A DNA stretch of 60,652 bases from an uncultured Eisenbergiella sp. (GCA_904392525.1 CAJFMW010000001.1:1-60652); one strand, 5' to 3'. Counted from the first letter of the stretch, positions 38,544 to 48,824 are shown. Notes: generated by a model from the sequence alone, not told the origin. A program made the numbers and translations.

Positions 38544-38575
38544 TTGACAAAAATTATGAGTTAGAATATACTAAC
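38544..38575 (+). promoter_or_regulatory. Promoter TTGACA-17-TATACT overlapped by GTTAG-N6-CTAAC operator
   Basis: TTGACA 38544-38549, TATACT 38567-38572, GTTAGAATATACTAAC 38560-38575. Confidence 0.7.
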
Positions 38576-38641
38576 CATGAAACAAAGCAAAGCTATATCA
38601 GAAATCTTTCTGGTTTCCGATGGGTGAAAGGAGCGGACAGT

Positions 38642-38842
38642 ATGTTGACTTTTCTGATAAATAACGCGGGGACAATCGTGACGGCTCTGGTTCTGGCGGC
38701 TGCGGTTTTCTTCGTGGTACGGGGCATGGTCCGTGACAGAAAAGCGGGCAGGGGCGGCTGCGGGGGCAGATGTGGAGCGTGCGGTGCCTGCGGCGGAGGC
38801 TGTGCCATACCGCCTGTAAGCAAAAACACCCGGAACGGATAG
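38642..38842 (+). CDS. FeoB-associated Cys-rich membrane-protein-like
   Basis: Single TM (IVTALVLAAAVFFVVRGMV) followed by GGCGGRCGACGACGGGCAIP. Confidence 0.75.
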   Translation: MLTFLINNAGTIVTALVLAAAVFFVVRGMVRDRKAGRGGCGGRCGACGACGGGCAIPPVSKNTRNG

Positions 38843-38873
38843 AGTCGGATAAACAAAACAGGAGTGAGAGCGG

Positions 38874-39305
38874 ATGATAACAAATATCGAGCAGAAAAGA
38901 ACGGCAGGAAGAAGAGAGCGGATTCTGGAGGAGCTGAGAAGAAACGGCTTTCGGATCACCAATCAGAGAAAACTCCTGATTGACATCATTCTTTCTGACG
39001 AGTGCTCCTGCTGCAAGGAGATTTATTATCAGGCGGTCCGGCAGGACCCTTCCATAGGAATCGCTACAGTATACCGGATGGTCAAGACGCTGGAGGACAT
39101 TGGCGCGATCAACCGGAAAAACATGTATCGGATCAACTGCGAAGAAAACTGCGGGTTCCGCGGCGACTGCGTTCTGGTTCTTGAAAATAAGGAGAAGGTC
39201 AGCTTTTCCATGGAGGATTTCAGGGAAGCTGTGGGTGAAGTGCTTCGAAAGAAGGGCTATCACGGCCAGCAGAAGGTGGAAACCGTACTCTGGAATCAGG
39301 GCTGA
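38874..39305 (+). CDS. Fur-family transcriptional regulator
   Basis: GFRITNQRKLLIDIIL...SIGIATVYRMVKTLEDIGAI. Confidence 0.9.
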   Translation: MITNIEQKRTAGRRERILEELRRNGFRITNQRKLLIDIILSDECSCCKEIYYQAVRQDPSIGIATVYRMVKTLEDIGAINRKNMYRINCEENCGFRGDCVLVLENKEKVSFSMEDFREAVGEVLRKKGYHGQQKVETVLWNQG

Positions 39306-39345
39306 GAAGCTGAGGATGATTCCTGAAAAGGTTGGATATCTGCAG

Positions 39346-39398
39346 TCAGACAGACGGGGCGGCATGACAGAAATGTTATGCCGCCCCGTCTGCGTTTC
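39346..39398 (+). terminator. Intrinsic terminator
   Basis: CAGACGGGGCGGCATGACAGAAATGTTATGCCGCCCCGTCTG long perfect stem. Confidence 0.75.
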
Positions 39399-39518
39399 TC
39401 CCAAACGGCTGTATCCGGAATTTATGTCCGGAACCGGGATGGCGCTTGCAATCCCAAAAGGATGGTGAGATAATGGGAGTGTTTGAAAAAACAGATGAAA
39501 AGAGCAGGGAGGAAAAAC

Positions 39519-40331
39519 ATGATTGTAGAGAAAATACCGATTCATACGGATCATACGCAGGTGGAGCTTACCACCTATTTTCAGGACAGTTCACCGGAAA
39601 TGGGAGCGAACAGAAAACGGCCGGTCGTGCTGATCTGTCCGGGAGGGGGATATGGATTTCTGTCTGACAGAGAGGCGGAGCCGGTGGCGCTTCGCATGTG
39701 CGGCATGGGCTTTCACGCCTGTGTGCTGCGCTACAGCATCGCGCCGGAAACCTTTCCGACCGCGCTGTGGGAGCTGGCGGCCTCAGTGGCCTGGCTGAGG
39801 GAACATGCACAGGAGTATCATATTGATGAAAAGAAGATCGTGGTATGCGGATTTTCCGCCGGAGCCCATCTGGCAGGAAGCATCGGCGTGTTCTGGAACC
39901 GGGAATTTCTGTCGGAGCTGACCGGATTTTCGGCGGAGCAGATGCGGCCGGACCGGCTGATTCTGAGCTATCCCGTCATCACCTCCGGGGAACACGCGCA
40001 CATGGGCTCCTTTGAAAATCTCCTCGGCAGTGAGTGTGGAGATAAAGAGAAGCGTGAGTTTGTATCGCTGGAAAAGCAGGTGACGCCGGATATGCCCAGG
40101 ACATTTCTCTGGCATACCTTTGCGGACGGAGCCGTGCCGGTGGAAAATTCCCTTCTGCTGGCGGATGCCATGCGGCGGGCAGGCGTGCCCTTTGAGCTGC
40201 ATATTTTCCCGGACGGAGAGCATGGCCTGAGTCTGGCGGACGAGCAGACGGACAACGGCACGGGAGAGCAGATCAGACCGGAATGCGCCGTCTGGCCGGC
40301 TCTTGCGGCAGACTGGATCAAACGGGACTGA
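39519..40331 (+). CDS. Alpha/beta-hydrolase (acetyl-esterase-like)
   Basis: RPVVLICPGGGYGFLSDREAEPVALRM...VCGFSAGAHLAGS...ADGAVPVENSL...GEHGLSL. Confidence 0.88.
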   Translation: MIVEKIPIHTDHTQVELTTYFQDSSPEMGANRKRPVVLICPGGGYGFLSDREAEPVALRMCGMGFHACVLRYSIAPETFPTALWELAASVAWLREHAQEYHIDEKKIVVCGFSAGAHLAGSIGVFWNREFLSELTGFSAEQMRPDRLILSYPVITSGEHAHMGSFENLLGSECGDKEKREFVSLEKQVTPDMPRTFLWHTFADGAVPVENSLLLADAMRRAGVPFELHIFPDGEHGLSLADEQTDNGTGEQIRPECAVWPALAADWIKRD

Positions 40332-40360
40332 TACGAATTCAAAGAGGGAGCAGGAACACG

Positions 40361-41536
40361 ATGAAGGATGAAACGAGAAAAAAACTGAAAGGTCTTATGG
40401 ATAAGGCTGTGGCGGAAAAGGAGCTTGCGGGCGGCTGCCTTCTGGTGCGCAGCCACGGCGAGGAATACTGTTACCTGGAAGCGGGAATGGCGGATGTGGA
40501 AGCGGGGAAACCCATTGAGAGGGATCAGATCTACCGCCTGTATTCCATGAGCAAGCCCGTTACGGGAGCCGCGGCCATGAAGCTGTTTGAGGACGGAGTT
40601 CTGGATCTGGGACAGCCGGTATCCGCTTATCTTCCCTCTTTTCAGGATTCTCTGGTGGAACAGGATGGAAGGCTGGTGAAGGCGGACCGTCAGATACAGG
40701 TGCAGGACCTGCTGAACATGACCTCCGGCCTGGTTTATAACGGAGAAGCCGGACTTGCCGGAAGGCATGCCGATGAGGTGTTCGGGGAGTTGATGGACCG
40801 TCTTCAGACCGATCATCCCATGACCACCAGAGAGCTGGCTGTGCGTCTGGGGCAGGGACCTCTTCTGTTTCAGCCGGGAAGCTACTGGAAATACGGGAGC
40901 AGCGCGGATGTGCTGGGCGCCGTGATCGAAGCGGCGGCGGATATGCCTTTTGGAGAGTATCTGAAGAAGAGCTTTTTTGAGCCGCTGGGCATGAAGGATA
41001 CGGGATTTTTTGTGCCCGAAGAAAAGAGGGAGCGGCTGGTGACGGCTTATCGCGCCGACGGAAAGGGCGGGCTTGAGCCTTACCGGGAGAATCACCTTGG
41101 GATTTTTAATGCCATGGACCGCAGGCCCGCATTTGAGTCCGGCGGGGCCGGCCTGGTTTCCACGGTGGATGACTATGCCCGTTTCGCACAGATGCTGTTA
41201 AACGGCGGCGAGCTGGACGGCGTGCGCGTGCTGGAACCGCGGACCGTAGACTACATGACCTCCGGGACGTTGAACGGAACGCAGAGAGAAGCGTTTGTGA
41301 GGAATTTTCCCACCATGCCGGGCTTTGATTACGGAAATCTGGTGCGCGTGATGAAGGAGCCGGGAAAATCCTGTACATTGAACAATGTGGGTGAGTATGG
41401 ATGGGACGGCTGGCTCGGCTGCTATTTTGCCAACGATCCGGCGGCGGATATGACCATCCTGTTCATGATGCAGAAGACGGACTCCGGCCTTACGCCGCTG
41501 GTGCGCAGGCTGCGGAACGTGATCATGAGCGAATGA
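40361..41536 (+). CDS. Serine beta-lactamase-like hydrolase
   Basis: SMSKPVTGAA (SxxK), KYGSSADVLGAVIE, GWDGWLGCYFANDP. Confidence 0.88.
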   Translation: MKDETRKKLKGLMDKAVAEKELAGGCLLVRSHGEEYCYLEAGMADVEAGKPIERDQIYRLYSMSKPVTGAAAMKLFEDGVLDLGQPVSAYLPSFQDSLVEQDGRLVKADRQIQVQDLLNMTSGLVYNGEAGLAGRHADEVFGELMDRLQTDHPMTTRELAVRLGQGPLLFQPGSYWKYGSSADVLGAVIEAAADMPFGEYLKKSFFEPLGMKDTGFFVPEEKRERLVTAYRADGKGGLEPYRENHLGIFNAMDRRPAFESGGAGLVSTVDDYARFAQMLLNGGELDGVRVLEPRTVDYMTSGTLNGTQREAFVRNFPTMPGFDYGNLVRVMKEPGKSCTLNNVGEYGWDGWLGCYFANDPAADMTILFMMQKTDSGLTPLVRRLRNVIMSE

Positions 41537-41604
41537 ACGGCGTCCCATGAGCCGTGAGCGGGAAAAGTGCTGATTCATGCGCGCCCTGGAGCGGAAACGC
41601 TGTT

Positions 41605-42192
41605 TCAGGCGCGCATGGGAGCGGGAAACATGGGAGTGAGCCCCTGCAGGATCATTTTTTCCACCAGAGCCGCAATCCGGGCGGGCGGCTCCGGGTTCTC
41701 CCCGTTCATCCAGGACTGGATCAGACCGATGCAGCCGGAGGTGATGAAGGCGTAATAGTAGTCAAAATCCGGAGAAGCCGGCATGTCCGCATCCTGAAGG
41801 CACAGAAGCCGGAGCTTCACAAGTTCCTTCATGCGGTTGACGAAGGCGAGATCACCGTGGGGGCCGAGCAGCGTGCGCCCGATCAGGCGATTGTTATCCA
41901 GAAAGGTAAAAATATCCTCCAGAACGGAATAGAGGGCGGCCTCGTTGTCCGGTGCAAAATTTTTGTCCAGAATCTCGTTGAATTCCTGAAAAATGGCATC
42001 CTCCACCTGAGACAGCATGTCGTAGACATCCCGGTAATGGAGATAAAAGGTGCCCCGGTTGATATCCGCGAGGTCGGAAAGCTCCTTGACGGAGATATCC
42101 TTGATGTCCTTTTCCTGCATGAGAGTCATCAGGCTCTCAAGAAGCCGGGCTTTTGTTTTCCGAACGCGCCGGTCAGTTTTATCCTTTTCCAT
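41605..42192 (-). CDS. TetR/AcrR-family regulator
   Basis: RKTKARLLESLMTLMQEKDIKDISVKELSDLADINRGTFYLHYRDVYDML. Confidence 0.9.
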   Translation of the reverse strand: MEKDKTDRRVRKTKARLLESLMTLMQEKDIKDISVKELSDLADINRGTFYLHYRDVYDMLSQVEDAIFQEFNEILDKNFAPDNEAALYSVLEDIFTFLDNNRLIGRTLLGPHGDLAFVNRMKELVKLRLLCLQDADMPASPDFDYYYAFITSGCIGLIQSWMNGENPEPPARIAALVEKMILQGLTPMFPAPMRA

Positions 42193-42300
42193 AAAATTCC
42201 TTCCCCCAGTCTTTTCTTTTATCAATTCTGAAAAAAATATAAATTCTCAACAGATTTTGCAAAAGTGTCTATTAAGATACGACAAAAACCACAATGATTA

Positions 42301-42329
42301 TTGTAATCTCCTGTCAGGATTATTATAAT
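42301..42329 (+). promoter_or_regulatory. Promoter TTGTAA-17-TATAAT for the MMPL operon
   Basis: Spacer 17 nt; adjacent ACAATGATTATTGT palindrome may be a TetR operator. Confidence 0.65.
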
Positions 42330-42381
42330 ATACATGAGTTGGAAAATCAACAAATGTCAATTATATATGGAGGAAAGACGG

Positions 42382-44568
42382 ATGGAGCGTTATACGCAGT
42401 TTCTCCTGAAGCACAGGATTCAGGTGATCGTCCTCTTCGTGGCTGCTGCGGCCGTATGCGCGGTTCTGTCAGGACTGGTCGGCGTGAACTACAAATTTGC
42501 GGATTATCTGCCTGAGAAAGCGGCTTCCACCAGAGCGATTGATGTGATGGAAGAGGAGTACAGCCAGGCCGTTCCGAACATGCGGGTGCTGATCTATGAT
42601 GTAAGCATACCGGAAGCGCTGGAATATAAGGAAAGGCTGAAGGCGGCGGAAGGAGTTCAGGAGGTGAACTGGCTGGACGATGCCGTGAATATTTATGAGC
42701 CCCTGGAGATGGCGCCGCAGAAAACGGTTGACGAATGGTATAAGGACGGAAACGCGCTGTTTTCCGTGACGGTGGATGAGGAGAAAGAGGATGAAGCGGT
42801 TGCCGCCGTCCGGGAGATCATCGGCGACGAAAACTGTATGTCGGGCTCCGTTGTGGAAAGCGTGATTGCAGCATCTGATACGGCAAAGGATGTCCAGAAG
42901 ATCATGCTCCTTGTGGTGCCGATCATTTTCCTGATTCTGCTGATTACGACCAATTCCTGGTTTGAGCCGGTGCTTTTCATGATCACCATCGGCGTTGCGA
43001 TACTCATCAATATGGGTACGAACATGATCTTCGGAACCATATCCTTCGTGACCAATGCGGCCGGGCCTGTGCTTCAGCTTGCCGTGTCCATGGATTATTC
43101 CATTTTCCTCCTGCACCGCTTCGAGGAAAACCGGAATCTGGGACTGAAGGCGGAGGAGGCCATGTGCGCTGCGGTGAAGCAGTCGGTGGGCAGCATTCTT
43201 TCCAGCGGCCTGACCACGGTGACCGGTTTTCTGGCCCTGGTGTTCATGTCGTTTCAGATCGGCCCTGATCTGGGCTGGGCCATGTCCAAGGCAATCGTGT
43301 TCAGCCTGATCAGCGTGCTCTGCTTCCTTCCGGCGCTTGCCATTACAACCTACAGGCTGATCGACCGTACCAGACACAGGCCGCTTGTGCCGGGGTTCGG
43401 CGGGTTTGCGGGGCTGGTGATGAAGGTACGCATTCCCCTTCTGATTCTCACGCTTCTTGTGGTGCCGGTATCCTGGCTTGCGCAGAATCAGAACAGCTTC
43501 TACTATGGCGGCAGCGAGGTCTATACTTCAGAGGCCACACAGCTTGGAAGGGATACGAAGGCGATCCGTGAGCTGTACGGCACATCCAATCCGGTCGTCC
43601 TGATGGTTCCGCGGGGGAGTCTGGAAAAAGAGGCGGCCATGAATGCGGAGCTTCTGGAGCTGGATTATGTGACCAGCGTGATTTCCTACGCCAATTCGGT
43701 GGGAAATTCCATCCCTTCGGATTTTGTTCCTTCGGATACCCTTTCTTCCCTCTATTCGGCGAATTACAGCCGCTTCATCCTTACGCTTGATACAGAGGAA
43801 CGGGAAGCGGACTGGGATCAAAAGGTGAACGCAATCCGCAATATCGGAGAGAAATACTATGGAAATGAGATTCAGTATGCGGGAGACCTGGTGAGCACGG
43901 AGGATCTGAAAACCACGATTACGCAGGACAATCTGAAGGTGAATCTGCTGGCAATCGGTTTTGTGGTCTGCATTCTGCTGGTGAACTTCAAATCCATCAG
44001 TCTGCCTCTGATCCTGACGCTGGTGATTGAGGCATCCATCTGGATCAATCTCGGCCTGCCGTATTTCTCAGGGAACCGCCTGTTTTACATAGGTTATCTG
44101 ATCATCAGCACAGTACAGCTGGGCGCGACAATCGACTACGCGATTCTGTTCACCGACCGGTATCTGGAATTCCGAAAGGAAATGCCGAAAAAGGATGCGG
44201 CGAGACAGACTCTGAAGGCCTGTACCCTGTCCATCCTGACCTCTTCCCTGGTGCTGACGCTGGCAGGAACCATTCTGGGACAGGTATCCACGAACGGTGT
44301 TCTCAGCCAGCTGGGAACGCTGATCGGAAGAGGTGCGGTATTGTCCTTTGTGCTGGTTATCTTTGTCCTGCCTTCCCTGCTCATCCTGCTTGACGGGTTG
44401 ATACGAAGAACCACCCTGAACGCCGGTTTTCATGGAACCGGAAAGCGGGCTGCGGGCGGAAAAGGCGGCTCCGGGGCCGGATCAGCAGGAACGGATACGC
44501 CAGGAGGCCGAAAGAGCGAAGGAGAGAAGGCTGAAGAGAGGAATGTCCTGACAGGAGGTGCGGATTAA
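42382..44568 (+). CDS. MMPL/RND-family transporter
   Basis: Two repeated multi-TM halves with large extracytoplasmic domains; AVSMDYSIFLLHRFEENR and GATIDYAILFTDRYLEFR. Confidence 0.92.
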   Translation: MERYTQFLLKHRIQVIVLFVAAAAVCAVLSGLVGVNYKFADYLPEKAASTRAIDVMEEEYSQAVPNMRVLIYDVSIPEALEYKERLKAAEGVQEVNWLDDAVNIYEPLEMAPQKTVDEWYKDGNALFSVTVDEEKEDEAVAAVREIIGDENCMSGSVVESVIAASDTAKDVQKIMLLVVPIIFLILLITTNSWFEPVLFMITIGVAILINMGTNMIFGTISFVTNAAGPVLQLAVSMDYSIFLLHRFEENRNLGLKAEEAMCAAVKQSVGSILSSGLTTVTGFLALVFMSFQIGPDLGWAMSKAIVFSLISVLCFLPALAITTYRLIDRTRHRPLVPGFGGFAGLVMKVRIPLLILTLLVVPVSWLAQNQNSFYYGGSEVYTSEATQLGRDTKAIRELYGTSNPVVLMVPRGSLEKEAAMNAELLELDYVTSVISYANSVGNSIPSDFVPSDTLSSLYSANYSRFILTLDTEEREADWDQKVNAIRNIGEKYYGNEIQYAGDLVSTEDLKTTITQDNLKVNLLAIGFVVCILLVNFKSISLPLILTLVIEASIWINLGLPYFSGNRLFYIGYLIISTVQLGATIDYAILFTDRYLEFRKEMPKKDAARQTLKACTLSILTSSLVLTLAGTILGQVSTNGVLSQLGTLIGRGAVLSFVLVIFVLPSLLILLDGLIRRTTLNAGFHGTGKRAAGGKGGSGAGSAGTDTPGGRKSEGEKAEERNVLTGGAD

Positions 44569-44572
44569 TTTT

Positions 44573-47266
44573 ATGAAAAATAGAAATAAATGCGGAAAGA
44601 AGGCCTGCCGCGTTACGGCGTTTGCACTGTGCGGCGTGCTGCTTGCAGGAAGCGTGACGCCGGTATATGCGGCGGATGAAAATACACCGAAGGATGAAAA
44701 TGTATATGTAAATCTGAATCAGGACGGGAGCGTGGACGGCATCTACGTGGTGAACTCCTATCGCCTTGATGCGGATACGCAGGTCGTGGATTACGGCAAT
44801 TACGAGTCGGTGAAAAATCTGACCTCAGATGCGGAGATTCAGCAGCAGAAGGGAACGGTCACTGTGGATGCGCAGGCCGGAGAATTTTTCTATCAGGGAA
44901 ATCTGCAGTCAAAGGAAATTCCCTGGGAAATTTCCATCAGTTATACCCTGGACGGAAAGGAAGTGAGCGCCGAGGAGCTTGCCGGAAAAAACGGAAAGCT
45001 TGGAATATCCATCCATGTGGGACAGAACGATCAGGTGGATTCCGAATTTTTCGACAATTATCTGCTTCAGGTTACGCTGACCATGGACATGGAAAGATGC
45101 AGCAATCTGGAAGCGCCCGGCGCCACTGCCGCCAACGTGGGAACGGACAAACAGCTGGTCTACAGCATTCTGGCCGGGAGCGAGAAGGATATCACGGTGA
45201 CGGCGGACGTGCTGGATTTTGAAATGGATGCTATCAGCTTCCAGGGACTGCCCATGAACCTGGATGTGGACAGGGAGCTGTTTTCCCTGGATGACCTTCA
45301 TGATAAGGCCGGTGAGGTCAGCGACGCGGCGGATGAATTTTCCAACGGCGCGCAGGATCTGGAAGGCGGCGTGAATTCCCTTCAGGAAGGAGTGGAAGGG
45401 CTGCAGAGCGGCGCAGAAAGTCTGAAGGAGGGAATTGACAGCTACGCGGACGGTGCGAAGTCGCTGGGCGACGGCATCGATACCCTTCAGGACGGAAGCA
45501 ATGATCTGGCGGACGGCGCACAGGAGCTGGTGGATGGAATCGTCTCCCTGCAGGACGGCGCAAATCAGCTTCGCGACGGCTACAGCGGTGAGAACGGGGC
45601 TGCGTCGGGCGCCCGTAAGCTGGCAGACGGCGTCAAGGAGCTGAAGGCGGGCTCCCACCAGTTAAGCGAAGGTGTCAGCGCGCTGATCGACATGATTTCA
45701 GGGCTTGGAACGAATTCGGCGGGAAGCCTGGACCAAAAGGCTCAGGAGGCTTTGAACGGAGCGGAAGAGCTGAATGCTGCGCTGGGTATGTTCCATATAA
45801 AGATCGATACCGGAAATGAAGGGGATTCCTATTTTACCAGAATGGGAACACTTTCCGACAGCCTGGAAGGAATTATCATGAATATCATATCCTATCTTGG
45901 CTCGGGCATGGGCTCCTCAGCAGGAAACGGAGAGGACGAAGCCACAGAGCCGGTGACGGATGAAAGTATTACGGGTTCCACAGATGAGGAGACACTTCTG
46001 GAGGAAGAGACTTCCACGGAAGAAGAGAGTTCCACAGAAGAAGATACTTCTATGGAAGGAGAGACATCATCGGAGGCAGAAGGAGAGGAAGGCACGGACG
46101 AGACCGGTCAATCCGGCACTGAGGATGGAAACAACACGGGGGATGCGGGCGAAGATGGAAGCAGCTCTGAAGAAACGGAAAGTTCTGGAGAGGAAAGCAG
46201 TTCCGAAGGAGCTGGAAGCACTGAAAGCACCGGAGATGCAAGCAGTTCTGAAGAAACCGGAAGTTCCAGCGAAGGAAGCAGCCCTGCCGCAACCGGCTCC
46301 AATGAAACCGACAGCACGCCAGAGGGCGGCAATTCCGGAAGCGATACGCCTTCGGTTGAAAGCGGCAGTCCGGATAATGTCGCTGAGCCTAAAAATGAGC
46401 TGGAATCACCTGCAGACGGCAGCACTGCCGCAGTGATGAAAACGGCGGTCAGAATGGGAGCGTCTGTTCAGACAGCCGCACTCCGAAGCGGCAAAGAAGC
46501 GAACCGTGTCATTTCCCTTTCAGCAGGCCAGGGAGGAGATTCACCTGCTTCCATGGATTTCAGCTTCATCATCGGGAAACTGATCGAGCTGAAGGCCGGC
46601 GCAGATCAGCTGCTTGGCGCTTACGAGGTGGCCAATACGATTTCTGCCAGCCTCGGAAGCGAGGAAACTCAGGCACAGCTGGCCCAGCTGAAGGAGGGCG
46701 CGGCCGCTCTGGATGCGGGAATCGGAGAGCTGGAGGGAGCAACGGACGCTCTTGCGGACGGCATCGGCCAGCTTGCGGACGGAACCAGTCAGCTCGCGGA
46801 CGGTGTTTCTGAGCTTGTGGACGGTGGAAACGAATTTGCCGATGGAACAAAGGAGCTTGCGGATGGAGTCTCTGACCTCGCGGATGGCGTGGATGTGCTG
46901 AATGACGCGTCAGAAGCGCTTCAGGACGGTTCGGCCCAGCTTGCGGACGGAACCGGCGAGCTTCTGGATGGAACCGGAGATCTGGCAGACGGTGTGTCCG
47001 ACCTGAAGGAAGGAACCGACGAGTTCAAGGATCAGGCGGGAGACATCGATACCCAGATTGATGAAGAGGTGGACAGCGTAATCAACGATCTGTCCGGCAG
47101 CGATTTCGAACAGATTTCTTTCGTGTCCGACAGGAATGCGAATGTGGAGCTGGTGCAGTTTGTTATGCAGACGGAGGGAATTCAGATACCGGAGGAGACA
47201 GATATTCCGGTGGAGGAAGAGCCGATGAGCTTCTGGCAGAGACTGCTGGCGCTTTTTGGATTTTAG
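44573..47266 (+). CDS. Exported heptad-repeat (LxxG/LADG) protein with acidic Ser/Glu-rich linker
   Basis: Signal peptide; arrays of LxDGxxxLxDG repeats in both halves; ETSTEEESSTEEDTS low-complexity centre. Confidence 0.85.
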   Translation: MKNRNKCGKKACRVTAFALCGVLLAGSVTPVYAADENTPKDENVYVNLNQDGSVDGIYVVNSYRLDADTQVVDYGNYESVKNLTSDAEIQQQKGTVTVDAQAGEFFYQGNLQSKEIPWEISISYTLDGKEVSAEELAGKNGKLGISIHVGQNDQVDSEFFDNYLLQVTLTMDMERCSNLEAPGATAANVGTDKQLVYSILAGSEKDITVTADVLDFEMDAISFQGLPMNLDVDRELFSLDDLHDKAGEVSDAADEFSNGAQDLEGGVNSLQEGVEGLQSGAESLKEGIDSYADGAKSLGDGIDTLQDGSNDLADGAQELVDGIVSLQDGANQLRDGYSGENGAASGARKLADGVKELKAGSHQLSEGVSALIDMISGLGTNSAGSLDQKAQEALNGAEELNAALGMFHIKIDTGNEGDSYFTRMGTLSDSLEGIIMNIISYLGSGMGSSAGNGEDEATEPVTDESITGSTDEETLLEEETSTEEESSTEEDTSMEGETSSEAEGEEGTDETGQSGTEDGNNTGDAGEDGSSSEETESSGEESSSEGAGSTESTGDASSSEETGSSSEGSSPAATGSNETDSTPEGGNSGSDTPSVESGSPDNVAEPKNELESPADGSTAAVMKTAVRMGASVQTAALRSGKEANRVISLSAGQGGDSPASMDFSFIIGKLIELKAGADQLLGAYEVANTISASLGSEETQAQLAQLKEGAAALDAGIGELEGATDALADGIGQLADGTSQLADGVSELVDGGNEFADGTKELADGVSDLADGVDVLNDASEALQDGSAQLADGTGELLDGTGDLADGVSDLKEGTDEFKDQAGDIDTQIDEEVDSVINDLSGSDFEQISFVSDRNANVELVQFVMQTEGIQIPEETDIPVEEEPMSFWQRLLALFGF

Positions 47267-47365
47267 GTGAAAAACGTTTGGAAGTTGTTTTAATGTAATG
47301 GGCGCAGAAAATGAAAGGCATTCTTTATGCGAAATTTTCTGCGCCTTATCTGTACCGCTGCATAT

Positions 47366-47405
47366 TAAAAAGCGCCCGGTTTTCAGTAAACCGGGCGTTG
47401 CCTTT
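47366..47405. terminator. Bidirectional intrinsic terminator
   Basis: AAAGCGCCCGGTTTTCAGTAAACCGGGCGTTGCCTTT between convergent genes. Confidence 0.75.
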
Positions 47406-47444
47406 GGTAAGGTTTCATAGTTTTTGAAGATTATGATCAGGACG

Positions 47445-48824
47445 TCACCTGTCCGCAAGCGAAACATAATCCCTGTCCGCGCAGATCGACTTGTAAGCGG
47501 GACGGATGATTTTTCCGTTGTTTGCAAGTTCCTCCAGACGGTGAGCGCTCCAGCCGACCATCCTGGCGATGGCAAAGATGGGCGTGAACAGCTCGGTAGG
47601 CAGCCCAAGCATCTTGTAAACGAAGCCGGAGTAGAAATCCACGTTGACGCTGACACCCTTGTACATCTGGCGTTCTCCGGAAATAACCTTCGGCGCCAGT
47701 TTCTCAACCAGATTATAAAGTTCAAATTCTTCATGCAGTCCTTTTTCCTCGGAGAGCTTCTCCACGAAGGACTTCAGGACAATGGCTCTCGGATCGGACT
47801 TGGAGTAGACTGCATGGCCGACGCCATAGATCAGACCGGCATGGTCAAACGCGTCCTTATTCAGAAGGCGCTGCAGATAGTGGGCAACCTCGTCCTCATC
47901 CGCCCAGTCCTTTACCTCGGCCTTCATATCCTCGAACATCTGAATCACCTTGATATTCGCGCCGCCGTGGCGGGGACCTTTAAGGGATCCGATCGCTGCC
48001 GCCATAACGGAATAGGTGTCCGTCAGGGAGGAAGAGACCACATGTGTGGTGAAGGAGGAATTGTTTCCTCCGCCATGCTCCATATGCAGGATCATGCAGA
48101 TATCAAGAATTCTCGCTTCCAGAGGTGTGTAGGAGCTGTCCGGGCGCAGGATGTGCAGGATATTCTCAGCCATGGAGCCTTCGGTGAGAGGCTGATGGAT
48201 ATAAAGGCTGTTGCCGTCGTGGTAATGGCTGTATGCCTGATAACCATAGATGGTGAGCATCGGACAGAGACTGATGAGCTGCAGGCACTGACGCAGAACA
48301 TTGGGCAGCGATACGTCATCGGCCCTGTCGTCGTAGGAATAAAGCGTCAGGATGCTTCTTGCCAGTGTATTCATCATATCCTTGCTGGGAGCTTTCATGA
48401 TAATGTCGCGGACGAAGCTGGTGGGAAGACTGCGGTAAAAGATGAGCATTTTTTCGAATTCCGCGAGTTCTTCCCTGGTGGGGAGCTTGTTGAACAGAAG
48501 CAGATATGTAACCTCTTCAAAACCGAACCGGTTATCTCTGCTGAAACCGGCTACAAGGTCATTCACTTCATATCCGCGGTAAAAAAGTCTGCCGTCGCAT
48601 GGAACCGACTTTCCGTCTACCATCTTTGTGGCGCGTACATCGGAGATGTTGGTCAATCCGGCGAGAACGCCTTTTCCGTTCAGGTCTCTCAAACCTCTTT
48701 TGACGTCGTATTTGGTAAACAGCTCGGTATCGATAACACCTGCTTCCTCACTGAGCTTCGCCAAACGGATGATCTCGGGAGTGATTTCGTCATAGCTGTT
48801 ATGTCCTTCCATTAAATCAACCAC
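47445..48824 (-). CDS. Citrate synthase
   Basis: FYRGYEVNDLV, MEHGGGNNSSFTTHVVSSSLTDTYSVMAAAIGSLKGPRHGGAN, GVGHAVYSKSDPRA. Confidence 0.95.
   Translation of the reverse strand: MVDLMEGHNSYDEITPEIIRLAKLSEEAGVIDTELFTKYDVKRGLRDLNGKGVLAGLTNISDVRATKMVDGKSVPCDGRLFYRGYEVNDLVAGFSRDNRFGFEEVTYLLLFNKLPTREELAEFEKMLIFYRSLPTSFVRDIIMKAPSKDMMNTLARSILTLYSYDDRADDVSLPNVLRQCLQLISLCPMLTIYGYQAYSHYHDGNSLYIHQPLTEGSMAENILHILRPDSSYTPLEARILDICMILHMEHGGGNNSSFTTHVVSSSLTDTYSVMAAAIGSLKGPRHGGANIKVIQMFEDMKAEVKDWADEDEVAHYLQRLLNKDAFDHAGLIYGVGHAVYSKSDPRAIVLKSFVEKLSEEKGLHEEFELYNLVEKLAPKVISGERQMYKGVSVNVDFYSGFVYKMLGLPTELFTPIFAIARMVGWSAHRLEELANNGKIIRPAYKSICADRDYVSLADR

Noticed and set aside
45340-47010. DNA-level repeats (GGACGG/GCGGACGG periodicity) considered as a CRISPR or non-coding repeat
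   Set aside because: In-frame LxDG/LADG heptads of the exported repeat protein explain the periodicity.
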